A stretch of 64,000 nt of DNA from Acetobacter ascendens (GCF_001766235.1 NZ_CP015164.1:1349501-1413500); one strand, 5' to 3'. Shown: positions 20,139 to 29,100, counted from the first letter of the stretch. The notes: generated by a model not told the origin, from the letters alone. Numbers and translations: made by a program.

Positions 20139-21539
20139 ATGCGCTATATTTCCACTCGCGGGAATGCTCCCGTCCTTTCCTTTGCCGATGTTCTGCTTAC
20201 CGGTCTTGCCGAGGATGGCGGCCTGTATCTGCCCGAAACATGGCCCGAATTCTCGCTGTCTGATTGGGAAAGCCTGCGTGGCCTGCCCTATCCAGAACTG
20301 GCTACCCGTGTTCTGGCCCCGTTTGCGGCACCGGATATTGATCTGGAAACACTGCGCGGCCTGTGTGCCAAGGCCTATGCCAACTTTGACCACCCAGCCA
20401 TTGTGCCACTCACTCAAGTAGAAGATGGCCTGTTTGTGCAGGAACTGTTCCACGGCCCCACGCTGGCGTTCAAAGACATGGCCATGCAGGTGCTTGGCCA
20501 GCTTTTTGAACACGTGCTGACCCAGTGGAATGACCACGTAACCATTGTAGGCGCCACATCTGGTGATACAGGCTCTGCCGCTATTGAAGCCTGCCGTGGG
20601 CGGGACCGTCTATCTGTTGTCATCCTCCATCCTAAAGGCCGCACATCTGAAGTGCAGCGCCGCCAGATGACAACCGTGCTGGATTCCAACATCACCAATC
20701 TGGCCGTTGAAGGCACGTTTGATGACTGTCAGGACTTGGTAAAGGCTTTGTTTGCTGATCTGCCTTTCCGCCGGGAAATGCACCTTTCCGCCGTAAATTC
20801 CATCAACTGGGCACGTATTGCCGCTCAGATTCCCTACTATGTTTATGCGGCACTGAACTTTGGTGCTCCAGAGCGTGAAGTTTCCTTTGCTGTGCCTACA
20901 GGCAACTTTGGCAACATTCTTGCTGCTTGGGCTGCACGCAAAATGGGGCTGCCTATCAAACATCTGTGCGTTGGCTCCAACCGGAACGATATTCTCACCC
21001 GGTTCCTGAATGCCAATGACATGACAATCAAAGGTGTGGTGCCTAGCCTTTCACCTTCCATGGACATTCAGGTTTCTTCCAACTTTGAACGTCTGCTATT
21101 TGAACTTCTGGGCCGTGATTCTGCTGCCTGCGCACGTATCATGACCGGCTTCCGTGCCACGGGGCATATGGATGTGCCTGAAGAAGTGTGGGAAAATGCC
21201 CGCACCGTCTTCTCCGGCCTTGCGCTGGATGATGAACAGACGGAAGCAGAAATTCGCAACCTGCACCAGAAATCCAATTATCTGGCAGACCCTCACAGCG
21301 CCATTGGTATTGCCGCGGGCCGCAAGTTCCGGCAGCCCGGCGTGCCTATGATTGCAGAAGCCACAGCGCATCCGGCCAAGTTCCCCGATGCCATGGTGGC
21401 AGCTACGGGTATTCATCCGGCATTGCCTGTGCATCTGGAAGATCTGTTTGAGCGGGAAGAACGTTATCGTACTGTTCCGGCAACCGAAGGCGCACTTAAA
21501 GATGCTGTGCGCGCTGCGGTACTGGCAAACGCTCCCTAA
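20139..21539 (+). CDS. thrC: Threonine synthase
   Basis: 466 residues of the long (yeast/E. coli-like) threonine synthase type, which converts O-phosphohomoserine to threonine with pyridoxal phosphate. The start MRYISTRG is diagnostic. The PLP lysine lies in HGPTLAFKDMAMQ, and phosphate-binding GATSGDTGSAA and PTGNFGNILAA follow. A strong intrinsic terminator lies 26 bases after the stop codon. Confidence 0.97.
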   Translation: MRYISTRGNAPVLSFADVLLTGLAEDGGLYLPETWPEFSLSDWESLRGLPYPELATRVLAPFAAPDIDLETLRGLCAKAYANFDHPAIVPLTQVEDGLFVQELFHGPTLAFKDMAMQVLGQLFEHVLTQWNDHVTIVGATSGDTGSAAIEACRGRDRLSVVILHPKGRTSEVQRRQMTTVLDSNITNLAVEGTFDDCQDLVKALFADLPFRREMHLSAVNSINWARIAAQIPYYVYAALNFGAPEREVSFAVPTGNFGNILAAWAARKMGLPIKHLCVGSNRNDILTRFLNANDMTIKGVVPSLSPSMDIQVSSNFERLLFELLGRDSAACARIMTGFRATGHMDVPEEVWENARTVFSGLALDDEQTEAEIRNLHQKSNYLADPHSAIGIAAGRKFRQPGVPMIAEATAHPAKFPDAMVAATGIHPALPVHLEDLFEREERYRTVPATEGALKDAVRAAVLANAP

Positions 21540-21565
21540 CACCCCACATCTTACTTTCCCGTGTC

Positions 21566-21595
21566 AGGCCGCCTTGCCCGGCGGCCTTTCTTTTT
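21566..21595 (+). terminator. Intrinsic terminator after thrC
   Basis: AGGCCGCC-TTGCCC-GGCGGCCT followed by TTCTTTTT is a textbook terminator. It ends only about 10 bases before the start codon of the next gene in the same direction. Confidence 0.85.
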
Positions 21596-21605
21596 CAGGA
21601 CAAGA

Positions 21606-22871
21606 ATGACAGATCCCATCAACATTACCCGCCTGCCCTCCGGCCTGACTGTTGTGACAGAACGCATGGAACGGGTGGAAACAGTTTCTTTCGGGGCCTA
21701 TGTGGCCACAGGCACACGCCACGAAACGGCAGAAGAAAACGGTGTTTCCCACTTTTTGGAACACATGGCCTTTAAAGGCACAACCAGCCGCTCCGCCCTG
21801 CGCATTGCCGAGGAAATCGAAAATGTTGGCGGGCATATCAATGCCTACACCGCGCGGGAGCAGACCGTTTATTACGTCAAGCTCCTTAAGGAAAATCTGG
21901 GGCTGGGCGTTGATATCATTGGTGATATCCTCACCAACTCCACGTTTGATCCTGCTGAAATGGAGCGCGAACGCGGGGTTATTCTGCAAGAAATCGGGCA
22001 GGCAAATGATACGCCTGACGATGTGGTTTTTGATCATTTTCAGGAAACAGCTTTTCCTAACCAGCCTATGGGCCGCCCAACATTGGGCACGGAAAACCTG
22101 ATCAGGGAAATGAGCCGCGAAACCCTGATGCGCTACATGAAAGCGCATTACACCACAGACAACATGATTGTGGCCGCCGCAGGCAACTTGCACCATGAAG
22201 ATGTTGTGCAGCGCGTGCAGCAACATTTTGCCAATCTGTCTTCCTCTTCTGCACCAGCCACACTCTCTGCCCGTTATGGCGGTGGTGAATTCCGACAGGT
22301 GAAGGAACTGGATCAGGCACATGTTGTGCTGGGCTTCCCCTCCTTTGGGTATGGAGACCCGGATTACTTCCCCGCTCTTTTGCTTTCCACCGTGCTAGGT
22401 GGCGGCATGTCTTCCCGCCTGTTTCAGGAAATTCGGGAAAAGCGTGGGCTTGTTTACTCTGTCTATTCCTTCAACGCACCGTTCACCGATGGTGGCATCT
22501 TCGGCATTTACGCAGGCACAGGTGCCAAGGAATGTGCGGAACTGGTGCCCGTAACGCTGGAAGAACTGAATAAAATTCAGCGCTGTGTGACGGAAGAAGA
22601 ATTGGTGCGCGCACGGGCACAGCTTAAAGCGTCGCTTTTGATGTCCCTGGAAAGCACTGGTAGCCGATGCGAGCAGATTGCCCGACAGTTACAGATTTTT
22701 GGCCGGATTATTCCTACAGCAGAAACCGTTAGCAAAATTGAAGCTGTAAACGCTGGGGATATTTGCCGTGCGGCATCGCGCATCTTTACAGGCACGCCCA
22801 CGCTTGCAGCCCTTGGCCCGATTGAGCACATTCCTTCCTTGCAGATCATTACGGAGAAACTGGCAGCATGA
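21606..22871 (+). CDS. M16 family zinc peptidase (processing-peptidase-like)
   Basis: The inverted zinc motif HFLEH lies near residue 50 (GVSHFLEHMAFKGT), with the downstream ligand-bearing helix in GGHINAYTAREQTVYYVK. The C-terminal M16 half contains GLVYSVYSFNAPFTDGG. It resembles alphaproteobacterial homologues of the mitochondrial processing peptidase beta subunit and is about their length (421 residues). The start at ATG 21606 was chosen because MTDPINITRLPSGLTVV matches the family start and AGGA precedes it. Its stop overlaps the next gene's ATG (ATGA). Confidence 0.93.
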   Translation: MTDPINITRLPSGLTVVTERMERVETVSFGAYVATGTRHETAEENGVSHFLEHMAFKGTTSRSALRIAEEIENVGGHINAYTAREQTVYYVKLLKENLGLGVDIIGDILTNSTFDPAEMERERGVILQEIGQANDTPDDVVFDHFQETAFPNQPMGRPTLGTENLIREMSRETLMRYMKAHYTTDNMIVAAAGNLHHEDVVQRVQQHFANLSSSSAPATLSARYGGGEFRQVKELDQAHVVLGFPSFGYGDPDYFPALLLSTVLGGGMSSRLFQEIREKRGLVYSVYSFNAPFTDGGIFGIYAGTGAKECAELVPVTLEELNKIQRCVTEEELVRARAQLKASLLMSLESTGSRCEQIARQLQIFGRIIPTAETVSKIEAVNAGDICRAASRIFTGTPTLAALGPIEHIPSLQIITEKLAA

Positions 22872-24208
22872 CGGAACAAACCCTAGACCGTATTTCTGAT
22901 CTGGTTGCCCGCGCACGTAAGGCTGGAGCAGATGCAGCAGACGCCGTATTTGTCCGCAGCGTGGCGGCTGGTGCCGGTGTCCGCAATGGCGTGACAGAAG
23001 AACTGGAACGATCTGAAACCACGGATCTGGGGCTTCGTGTTTTTGCTGGCAAAAAAAGTGCCATTCTTTCTACCACCACGCCTGAGCCTTCACGCTTTGA
23101 TGCGCTGATAGAACAAGCCATGGCCATGGCCCGCGTGCTGCCAGAAGATCAATACGCTGGCCTCAACCCACTGGCCCAGCAAGGCCGCTTTACCCAGAAT
23201 GATCTGGAACTAGCGGATTCGGCAGAACCTACGACTGAAGAACTGCTGGCCCGCGCACGCGCTGGAGAAGAAGCGGCTCTGGCCATAAAAGGCGTTACCA
23301 ACAGCGCTGGCAGCAGCGCCTCTTGCGGGCGCACAGAAGTATATTTGGTGACATCTGCCGGATTTTCCGGGAGCTATACCCGCACACAGCACTCCAACTC
23401 TGTATGCGTGCTGGCGGGTTCCGGCGATGGCATGCAGCGTGATTACGATTACCACGGCACAGTCTGGCTGCGTGATCTGAAAGATGCGGCAGAACTTGGC
23501 AAAAGTGCTGGGGAAAAAGCCATTGCACGCCTTAACCCCATTAAACCCCGCACTGGCCGTTATCCCGTTGTGTTTCACCCACGGGTAGCAGGTAGCTTTC
23601 TGGGCCACTTTGCTGGGGCCATTACGGGCACGGCTATTGCACGCGGCACATCCTTTTTGAAGGATAAACTCGGGCAATCCATCTTTGCCAAAGATGTAAC
23701 CATTACGGATGATCCAACCCGTAAAAAGGGCCTGCGCTCCCGCCCGTTTGATGGCGAAGGCATGCAGGTTGCACCATTGCATCTGGTAGAACATGGCGCT
23801 TTGCAAAGCTGGATTCTGGATAGCCGAAGCGCCCGCCAACTTGGGCTGCAAAGTAATGCCCATGCTGCGCGCGGAACATCTGGCCCTCCCGGCCCTTCTG
23901 CTACCAATCTGTTTTTTGAGCCCGGCACACTCTCCCCCACCGAACTGATGGCAGATATTAAGGAAGGACTCTACATTACTGAAATGATGGGCTCTTCCAT
24001 CAATGGCCTTACCGGTGATTACAGCCGTGGCGCTTCCGGGTTTATGATTCGTGATGGCAAGATTGCAGAATCCGCTGCCGAGTTCACCTTGGCGGGCAAC
24101 CTTCTGGATATTTTTGCGTCCATTACGTTAGCTAATGATCTGGACTTCCGTTTTGGCACGGACGCCCCCACATTACGTACAGATGCCCTAAGCATTGCCG
24201 GGGCATAA
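22868..24208 (+). CDS. TldD/PmbA family metalloprotease (PmbA/TldE-like)
   Basis: 446 residues matching PmbA/TldE: the N-terminal helix RISDLVARARKAGADAADA, the central GRYPVVFHPRVAGSFLG and the C-terminal GSSINGLTGDYSRGASGFMI. PmbA partners TldD in a heterodimeric protease that in E. coli trims microcin B17 precursor and degrades CcdA. TldD is not in the window. Translation is likely coupled to the M16 peptidase gene through the ATGA overlap, which suggests joint peptide processing (inference). Confidence 0.92.
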   Translation: MTEQTLDRISDLVARARKAGADAADAVFVRSVAAGAGVRNGVTEELERSETTDLGLRVFAGKKSAILSTTTPEPSRFDALIEQAMAMARVLPEDQYAGLNPLAQQGRFTQNDLELADSAEPTTEELLARARAGEEAALAIKGVTNSAGSSASCGRTEVYLVTSAGFSGSYTRTQHSNSVCVLAGSGDGMQRDYDYHGTVWLRDLKDAAELGKSAGEKAIARLNPIKPRTGRYPVVFHPRVAGSFLGHFAGAITGTAIARGTSFLKDKLGQSIFAKDVTITDDPTRKKGLRSRPFDGEGMQVAPLHLVEHGALQSWILDSRSARQLGLQSNAHAARGTSGPPGPSATNLFFEPGTLSPTELMADIKEGLYITEMMGSSINGLTGDYSRGASGFMIRDGKIAESAAEFTLAGNLLDIFASITLANDLDFRFGTDAPTLRTDALSIAGA

Positions 24209-24234
24209 CCTCTTAGCCGGAGACTATTCTTTCT

Positions 24235-25206
24235 GTGAAACCCCGCATTCTTGCACCTGTTCTCACTGCCTTCCTGAGCATCGGCCTTATTGCGGGGCCT
24301 TTGGCCCTGCATGCTGATGCCCGCCCCGGCCAAGGTGGCTCTATGGGCAGCCGTGGCAGCAGAACATGGAGCGCCCCTCCGCCCACACGTACGGCACCTT
24401 ATAGTGCGGCCCCGATGGAACGCTCCATTACGCCGCGCACGGCGCCTTCCCCTAACTCTGGGCCGCAAACCACACCGTTTGCACGCCCAGCAGCCCCCTT
24501 TGCTCAATCTGGTGTTCGACACCCATTCCTAACCGGGTTTGCTGGTGGGTTTTTGGGGGCCGGTTTGTTTGGCCTGCTGAGTGGGCACGGCTTTTTTGGC
24601 GGCATGCACAGCTTTTTCAGCCTGATTGGGTTGATGATCCAGATAGCCTTTGTTGTCATGATCATCATGTGGCTGGTGCGTCGCTTTACTGGCAATAAAA
24701 GCTCTGGTGGCAGCAGTTTTTCCATGGGGGCTGGCGGTGTGGCCAATTCACCAGGTGTAACGCCGGGGGCTATGCCTTCTGCCGGTGGGAATGCTTCTTT
24801 GCAAATTAACACTGCAGATTATCAGGCCTTCCAGCAAACGCTGATGGATATTCAGACAGCGTGGAACCAGCAGAATATTCCGACCATGCAGCAAATGGCC
24901 ACACCGGAAATGGTGTCCTATTTCAACGAGCAGCTTTCTGCCCTTGCCAGCCAAGGGGCGCGTAACGTTGTTTCGGATGTGCATTTTATTCAGGGGGATT
25001 TGGCCGAGGCATGGCGCGAAAACGGTATGGATTTTGCCACTGTTGCCATGCGCTATAGCCTGATTGACCTTACAACCAATGCTACGGGGCAAGTTATTCA
25101 GGGTAGCTCTACCGAACCGGTGAACATTACCGAGTTGTGGACCTTTACCCGGCCTTCTCGCGGGGGGCGCTGGCTTCTTTCGGCCATACAGCAAACCCGC
25201 CAGTAA
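24235..25206 (+). CDS. Tim44-like domain membrane protein
   Basis: The start is a GTG at 24235. An N-terminal signal or anchor (residues about 5-22) is followed by a low-complexity Gly/Ser/Pro/Thr region and glycine-rich hydrophobic segments around GFAGGFLGAGLFGLLSG and IGLMIQIAFVVMIIMWLVRR. The C-terminal 140 residues (DYQAFQQTLMDIQTAWNQ to LWTFTRPSRGG) are a Tim44-like domain. In mitochondria Tim44 tethers the import motor; bacterial forms are membrane proteins of unclear function. A strong terminator follows. Confidence 0.85.
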   Translation: MKPRILAPVLTAFLSIGLIAGPLALHADARPGQGGSMGSRGSRTWSAPPPTRTAPYSAAPMERSITPRTAPSPNSGPQTTPFARPAAPFAQSGVRHPFLTGFAGGFLGAGLFGLLSGHGFFGGMHSFFSLIGLMIQIAFVVMIIMWLVRRFTGNKSSGGSSFSMGAGGVANSPGVTPGAMPSAGGNASLQINTADYQAFQQTLMDIQTAWNQQNIPTMQQMATPEMVSYFNEQLSALASQGARNVVSDVHFIQGDLAEAWRENGMDFATVAMRYSLIDLTTNATGQVIQGSSTEPVNITELWTFTRPSRGGRWLLSAIQQTRQ

Positions 25207-25223
25207 GCACTGGCATTTTATAG

Positions 25224-25258
25224 CCCCGCCCTTTAACCTCAAAGGGCGGGGTTTTTTA
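25224..25258 (+). terminator. Intrinsic terminator after Tim44-like gene
   Basis: CCCCGCCCTTT and AAAGGGCGGGG form an 11-bp perfect stem with a 6-base loop, followed by TTTTTT. Confidence 0.9.
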
Positions 25259-25293
25259 TTGCCTGCCTGACATTAACGGGAGGATAGGCTGTT

Positions 25294-25485
25294 ATGCTGC
25301 TGCTTGAAATTTTGACTGCATGCAGTGTTACGTTAGCAATCTGCTTTGGGGTGTTTTTTCTATTCTGGCAGAAACGTAAACTGGTAGAGCTGGAAGCTGA
25401 TCTCACCCGTTTGCGCACACAGGGCATAGATATCAGCAAAGATACGCTTCTAAACGCACAAAGCCCTGCACAGAAGCAAGGCTAA
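25294..25485 (+). CDS. Small membrane protein, hypothetical (63 aa)
   Basis: One N-terminal membrane segment (LLLEILTACSVTLAICFGVF, then FLFWQKRK) is followed by a short charged helix (ELEADLTRLRTQG). The topology suggests a single-pass protein with a cytoplasmic helical tail. GGGAGG precedes the ATG at a good distance, which supports translation. No family is recognised. It sits alone between a terminator and the convergent ctaB cluster. Confidence 0.6.
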   Translation: MLLLEILTACSVTLAICFGVFFLFWQKRKLVELEADLTRLRTQGIDISKDTLLNAQSPAQKQG

Positions 25486-25549
25486 GCGTTTATCTCAACG
25501 TAGCTATATGCGTGGTGAGCGGGTATTATTTGGCTTTAACAGTTAAAGC

Positions 25550-25699
25550 TTACGGGTGAACCAAAGTTAGCCCGAACATGATGGTCACTAATACCATCAT
25601 AAACCCCAGCATGGTGCGCACACGTTCTTTTTGCCGTTTGTGCTTTTCTGTCTGCTCAAGCAGACCATCCTGCTGTGCATTCATACCACTTACACCCAT
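25550..25699 (-). CDS. Small single-pass membrane protein after ctaB (CoxF-like candidate)
   Basis: About 50 residues: a polar, basic N-terminal stretch (LEQTEKHKRQKERVR) and one C-terminal membrane helix (MLGFMMVLVTIMFGLTLV). In many alphaproteobacteria a short protein with this layout, CoxF, follows ctaB in the cytochrome oxidase cluster. Position and topology fit, but sequence similarity cannot be proved by eye. The start is uncertain: ATG 25699 overlaps the ctaB stop region, and ATG 25684 is the alternative. Confidence 0.5.
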   Translation of the reverse strand: MGVSGMNAQQDGLLEQTEKHKRQKERVRTMLGFMMVLVTIMFGLTLVHP

Positions 25700-26658
25700 G
25701 CCTGAAGGAAGTGGTCTGCCAGCAGACCACAAAAAAGAAAGAACAGGTAAGCCAGAGAAAAGCGGAATGAAATACGGGCCGCTTTATCCCCTTTAAGGCT
25801 TACACCCTGCGCATCCTGCGGTTCCAGCAAGACGCGCACAGCACATGCAATAAACCCCAGGCCAAGCACTAAAGCCGTAGTTGTATACAACCAACCGCAC
25901 AGATGCATAAAGGATGGCACCAAAGAAACAGCCAGAAGCACCAGCGTGTAAATAAAGATCTGCCAACGTGTATGCCGTGCACCACGCACCACCGGCAGCA
26001 TAGGAATACCCGCACGCCCGTAATCCTTGCAGGCATACAGAGAGAGCGACCAGAAATGCGGAGGTGTCCAGAAAAAGACAATCCCAAACATTACAACAGG
26101 CAGAATGGCCATGTGGCCTGTTGCCGCTGCCCACCCGATCATGGGTGGGAAAGCCCCTGCAGCACCACCAATCACAATATTCTGCGGTGTGGAGCGCTTA
26201 AGCCACATTGTGTAGATAACGGCGTAAAAGAAAATGGAAAATGCCAGAATGCCTGCAGCCAACGTGTTGGTTGCCATCCACATCAAACATACAGAAAGGC
26301 AGGAAAGCCCTACCCCGTAAGCCAATGCTTCATTTTCTGGGATGCGCCCTCCCGGAATAGGGCGTGTAATGGTACGCTGCATCACGGCATCAATATCGCG
26401 GTCATACCACATATTGATGGCACCAGCCGCGCCAGAGGCCATACAGATGCAAAAGATGGTTACTAATGCCACAAAGAAATTCATGTGGCCGGGTGCGACA
26501 ATCATGCCGGCCGCACCGGTAAAAACAACCAGCGAAATCACGCGTGGCTTTAGCAGCTGAATCCAATCCCGCGCACGAGTACCAACCTGATCGGCCTTAA
26601 ACCGTGGACGACGTTCTGCTGCTGCTTCAAGGGAAGCTGTTGCCACGCTGTCACTCAT
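25690..26658 (-). CDS. ctaB: Protoheme IX farnesyltransferase (heme O synthase)
   Basis: A polytopic UbiA-superfamily enzyme that attaches a farnesyl group to heme b to make heme O. The prenyl-diphosphate motif NMWYDRDIDAVMQRTITRP is intact, as is the second acidic or aromatic block around SLSLYACKDYGRAGIPM. The start was set at ATG 26658 because MSDSVATASLEAA follows the previous gene's stop codon with ATGA overlap. Acetic acid bacteria need heme O or related hemes for their ubiquinol oxidase, so the gene can be functional although the oxidase-like neighbour is degenerate. Confidence 0.95.
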   Translation of the reverse strand: MSDSVATASLEAAAERRPRFKADQVGTRARDWIQLLKPRVISLVVFTGAAGMIVAPGHMNFFVALVTIFCICMASGAAGAINMWYDRDIDAVMQRTITRPIPGGRIPENEALAYGVGLSCLSVCLMWMATNTLAAGILAFSIFFYAVIYTMWLKRSTPQNIVIGGAAGAFPPMIGWAAATGHMAILPVVMFGIVFFWTPPHFWSLSLYACKDYGRAGIPMLPVVRGARHTRWQIFIYTLVLLAVSLVPSFMHLCGWLYTTTALVLGLGFIACAVRVLLEPQDAQGVSLKGDKAARISFRFSLAYLFFLFCGLLADHFLQAWV

Positions 26659-27911
26659 GCCCGGTATCCCTTGGAAGCCTGAACAGAAACTGCGGCCCAA
26701 TGTGATGTTGTCTGCTGGTTACGCCGAAAGCTCACCACAACTGCGCCAACAAAGCACAGGGCTGCCAAACAAAAAAACGCCCCACTTGCCATTTGAGCAC
26801 CCGGCACAAACACCAGCGCCGTAGCTATGGCTGTGCAGGCAAAATGCAGATACGCCATAAGTTGCGGATACCAATATCCGCATTCTTCACCACGCCACAG
26901 ATAGAAACCGCCGCATACAACATACAGCGCACCAAGCTGAAGCGCAGAATGCAGGCCACTTCCTTGCACAAGTTGCACAAGCCAACCACCGGAAACCACG
27001 CTCATAAAGCCCAAGCCCCAAAGCAACGGCACACGCAGCGAGGTACGGGCATTCCACGTACCTGCCAACCACAGCACTGCCAGACAGGTGGCGGCAAAGG
27101 AACACAGAGCCAGCATGGCGCTGCCAACCTGCATCGCGCCAGCACTTTCAGTGCCCTGCATGAAAACGCTTTTGGTCCACGCCACAACGCCAGAAGCCGC
27201 AGCGGCAGCCATAATGGATGCAACAGGTTTTTCAGAAAACTTGCCAACGCGGGCGCTAATTTCAAACACCACACCAAAGCCCGCGAGCAACACAACCAAC
27301 CCCACGGGGCCAGCAAAACTTTCTACATTTACCGCAGCGGTATCATGCCAGTGTTTAACAATCTGCCCGGCCATAACGGGCACCGTAAGTAGCATAACAG
27401 CGGCTGCCAGCATTTCTCCCCACACAAAAGGAGAGAATGGCTTGCGTTCTTCCATATCGGCGCGGCTATCAAACACCGTTGCCAACAAAGCCATGCATGT
27501 CATCAACGTGCCAACACACCACAACAAGGTGGCAGTTTTAAGCTCTGCTCCGGTAACCGTCAGGGCAGCTCCGGCAAATACACACAGAAAGCCCGCATCA
27601 TTCAACCGTGGCAGCAATACGCCCGAACGCTGCACTGCGCGCGGCAGCCACAAAGAGCCAAAGCCACCCAGCAAAGCCGGAACAACAACATATAAAAGCA
27701 TAAGAACAGGATGAGCCTGCACCACAGCATGCCATCCGGCCGTGGCTGGCATCATGCCCATTTCAGAAAGTGTAGAAGCACCTCCGCCAGCTAATGCTGC
27801 CAAAGCAGCCAGCACCACATAAGCGGCCCCTGTACCATTTCCTTTTCTGGCAACACGCATGCCATTTCCAGATGTCTCATTCTGTTGGCTCTGGTTATGG
27901 GCGACCATCAT
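26655..27911 (-). CDS. Degenerate heme-copper oxidase subunit I-like protein
   Basis: A 418-residue polytopic protein that aligns by eye to cytochrome c oxidase subunit I. LMLLYVVVPALLGGFGSLWLP parallels the helix II-III region. FVWGEMLAAAVMLLTVPVMAG parallels helix V. The segment FAGPVGLVVLLAGFGVVFEI parallels the CuB helix FGHPEVYILILPGFGIISEI, and FSEKPV parallels FSKKPV. The histidine in VVQAHPVLM matches the first heme a ligand. The HPEVY motif, the HH pair and the HFHYV ligands are all replaced, so CuB and heme a3 cannot be bound. Position upstream of ctaB and ATGA overlap match a normal ctaD-ctaB order. It was probably retained for assembly or is a decaying relic. Confidence 0.72.
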   Translation of the reverse strand: MMVAHNQSQQNETSGNGMRVARKGNGTGAAYVVLAALAALAGGGASTLSEMGMMPATAGWHAVVQAHPVLMLLYVVVPALLGGFGSLWLPRAVQRSGVLLPRLNDAGFLCVFAGAALTVTGAELKTATLLWCVGTLMTCMALLATVFDSRADMEERKPFSPFVWGEMLAAAVMLLTVPVMAGQIVKHWHDTAAVNVESFAGPVGLVVLLAGFGVVFEISARVGKFSEKPVASIMAAAAASGVVAWTKSVFMQGTESAGAMQVGSAMLALCSFAATCLAVLWLAGTWNARTSLRVPLLWGLGFMSVVSGGWLVQLVQGSGLHSALQLGALYVVCGGFYLWRGEECGYWYPQLMAYLHFACTAIATALVFVPGAQMASGAFFCLAALCFVGAVVVSFRRNQQTTSHWAAVSVQASKGYRA

Positions 27912-28067
27912 GCTCCAATTTCCAATTTCTTACTGGCATCATGCAGCCCTGCGCCCTTGGCGCGTGGCACGGCATAAAACTGTTCCATCGTATTTACGTT
28001 ACATACGCGCAAATGCCATTTTCTGCCACGCAGAAGAAACGCCCCTGCCTTGGCAGGAGCGCACAGG

Positions 28068-28763
28068 TTATGCAGGCAGATTTTCTAGCGTAACCAAAGT
28101 AAACAACCCTAATGGCGGAACAGGCTGAATGAAGGCACGCCGCATATCTTCGGCTGGCAAAAGCGATTCCATTGCGAAATCAGGATGCCACCCTAAGGAG
28201 TGAGAGGCCCGGCCCAGCGCATGTTCCACTGCGCCTCGCACACCACCCGGTGCCAGAAAATGGTTTACGAACAGGATATAGCCACCGGGGCGCACAACGC
28301 GTTTGAGTTCATGCAATAACTGGCGTGGATGCGGCACCACAGAAGCTACAAACATGGCCACGGCGATATCGAAGGAAGCATCTTCAAACTGCGTATCTTC
28401 GGCATCCATTTCCAGCAGACCGTTAACGTTGGTCAACTTATCACGCTGCACACGCTCACGCGCCTTGGCCAGCATATCGGCAGAAAGATCAATGCCGGTA
28501 ATCTGCTTTTCTGGCCGGTAATGAGGCAGCGCCAAGCCGGTGCCTACCCCCACTTCCAGCACATCTGTACCGGGCAGACCGTTTACGGCTTCTACAGCAC
28601 GCAAACGCCCAAACCGGGAGATGCCGCCAAAAACAACATCATACACATTTGCCCACCGGCGATAGGCGGCTTTGACAGCCTCCGCATCCAGTGCCGAGCG
28701 GGAAGGAGAAGGCGCGGGACTATCCCCCCCGCCGGAAGGATAATTTTGGAGAACGTCACTCAT
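28068..28763 (-). CDS. PmtA-type phosphatidylethanolamine N-methyltransferase-like protein
   Basis: A class I SAM-dependent methyltransferase with motif I VLEVGVGTGLALPHY, motif II LEMDAEDTQFEDASFDIAVAM and post-motif VVRPGGYILFVNHF. The preceding segment YRRWANVYDVVFGG is typical of the Rhodobacter-type PmtA, which methylates phosphatidylethanolamine on the way to phosphatidylcholine. UbiE-like methyltransferases are the main alternative. The frame is open to 28865, but ATG 28763 is preceded by AGAGAGGAC and was chosen. Confidence 0.78.
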   Translation of the reverse strand: MSDVLQNYPSGGGDSPAPSPSRSALDAEAVKAAYRRWANVYDVVFGGISRFGRLRAVEAVNGLPGTDVLEVGVGTGLALPHYRPEKQITGIDLSADMLAKARERVQRDKLTNVNGLLEMDAEDTQFEDASFDIAVAMFVASVVPHPRQLLHELKRVVRPGGYILFVNHFLAPGGVRGAVEHALGRASHSLGWHPDFAMESLLPAEDMRRAFIQPVPPLGLFTLVTLENLPA

Positions 28764-28914
28764 GTCCTCTCTCTGCCTGCTGGTGGACATTTCTTCAAGA
28801 GCCACAAACGGTCTTCCTCTTCTGCGCAAGGCACGCGTCACAAAAGCGCCCTTGTGTAAGGGCATATACTCCTTTTACGCTGCAACTGTGCAATAGATAG
28901 TGTTAAATAGAACT

Positions 28915-29097
28915 ATGTTTGAAATTCTTCTTGCCATCGTCGCCATTGCCATATGGGCCAGTATTTTCATCTACTACTTCCGAGACCCGATATATGAATG
29001 GCTGGACAACCGCTTTGGGAAAGACACGCCTTTGGCTGATCCGGAAGCACCCACCAAACAAAATGAGCCCCCTACGCAAAAACCAAGCAAAGGCTGA
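28915..29097 (+). CDS. Small membrane protein, hypothetical (60 aa)
   Basis: A single N-terminal membrane helix (MFEILLAIVAIAIWASIFIY) is followed by YFRDPIYEWLDNRFGKDTP and a Pro/Gln-rich tail. The frame could begin at a GTG at 28900; the ATG at 28915 starts directly at the hydrophobic helix. No family is recognised. It is convergent with gshB, only 3 bases apart. Confidence 0.6.
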   Translation: MFEILLAIVAIAIWASIFIYYFRDPIYEWLDNRFGKDTPLADPEAPTKQNEPPTQKPSKG

Positions 29098-29100
29098 AGG

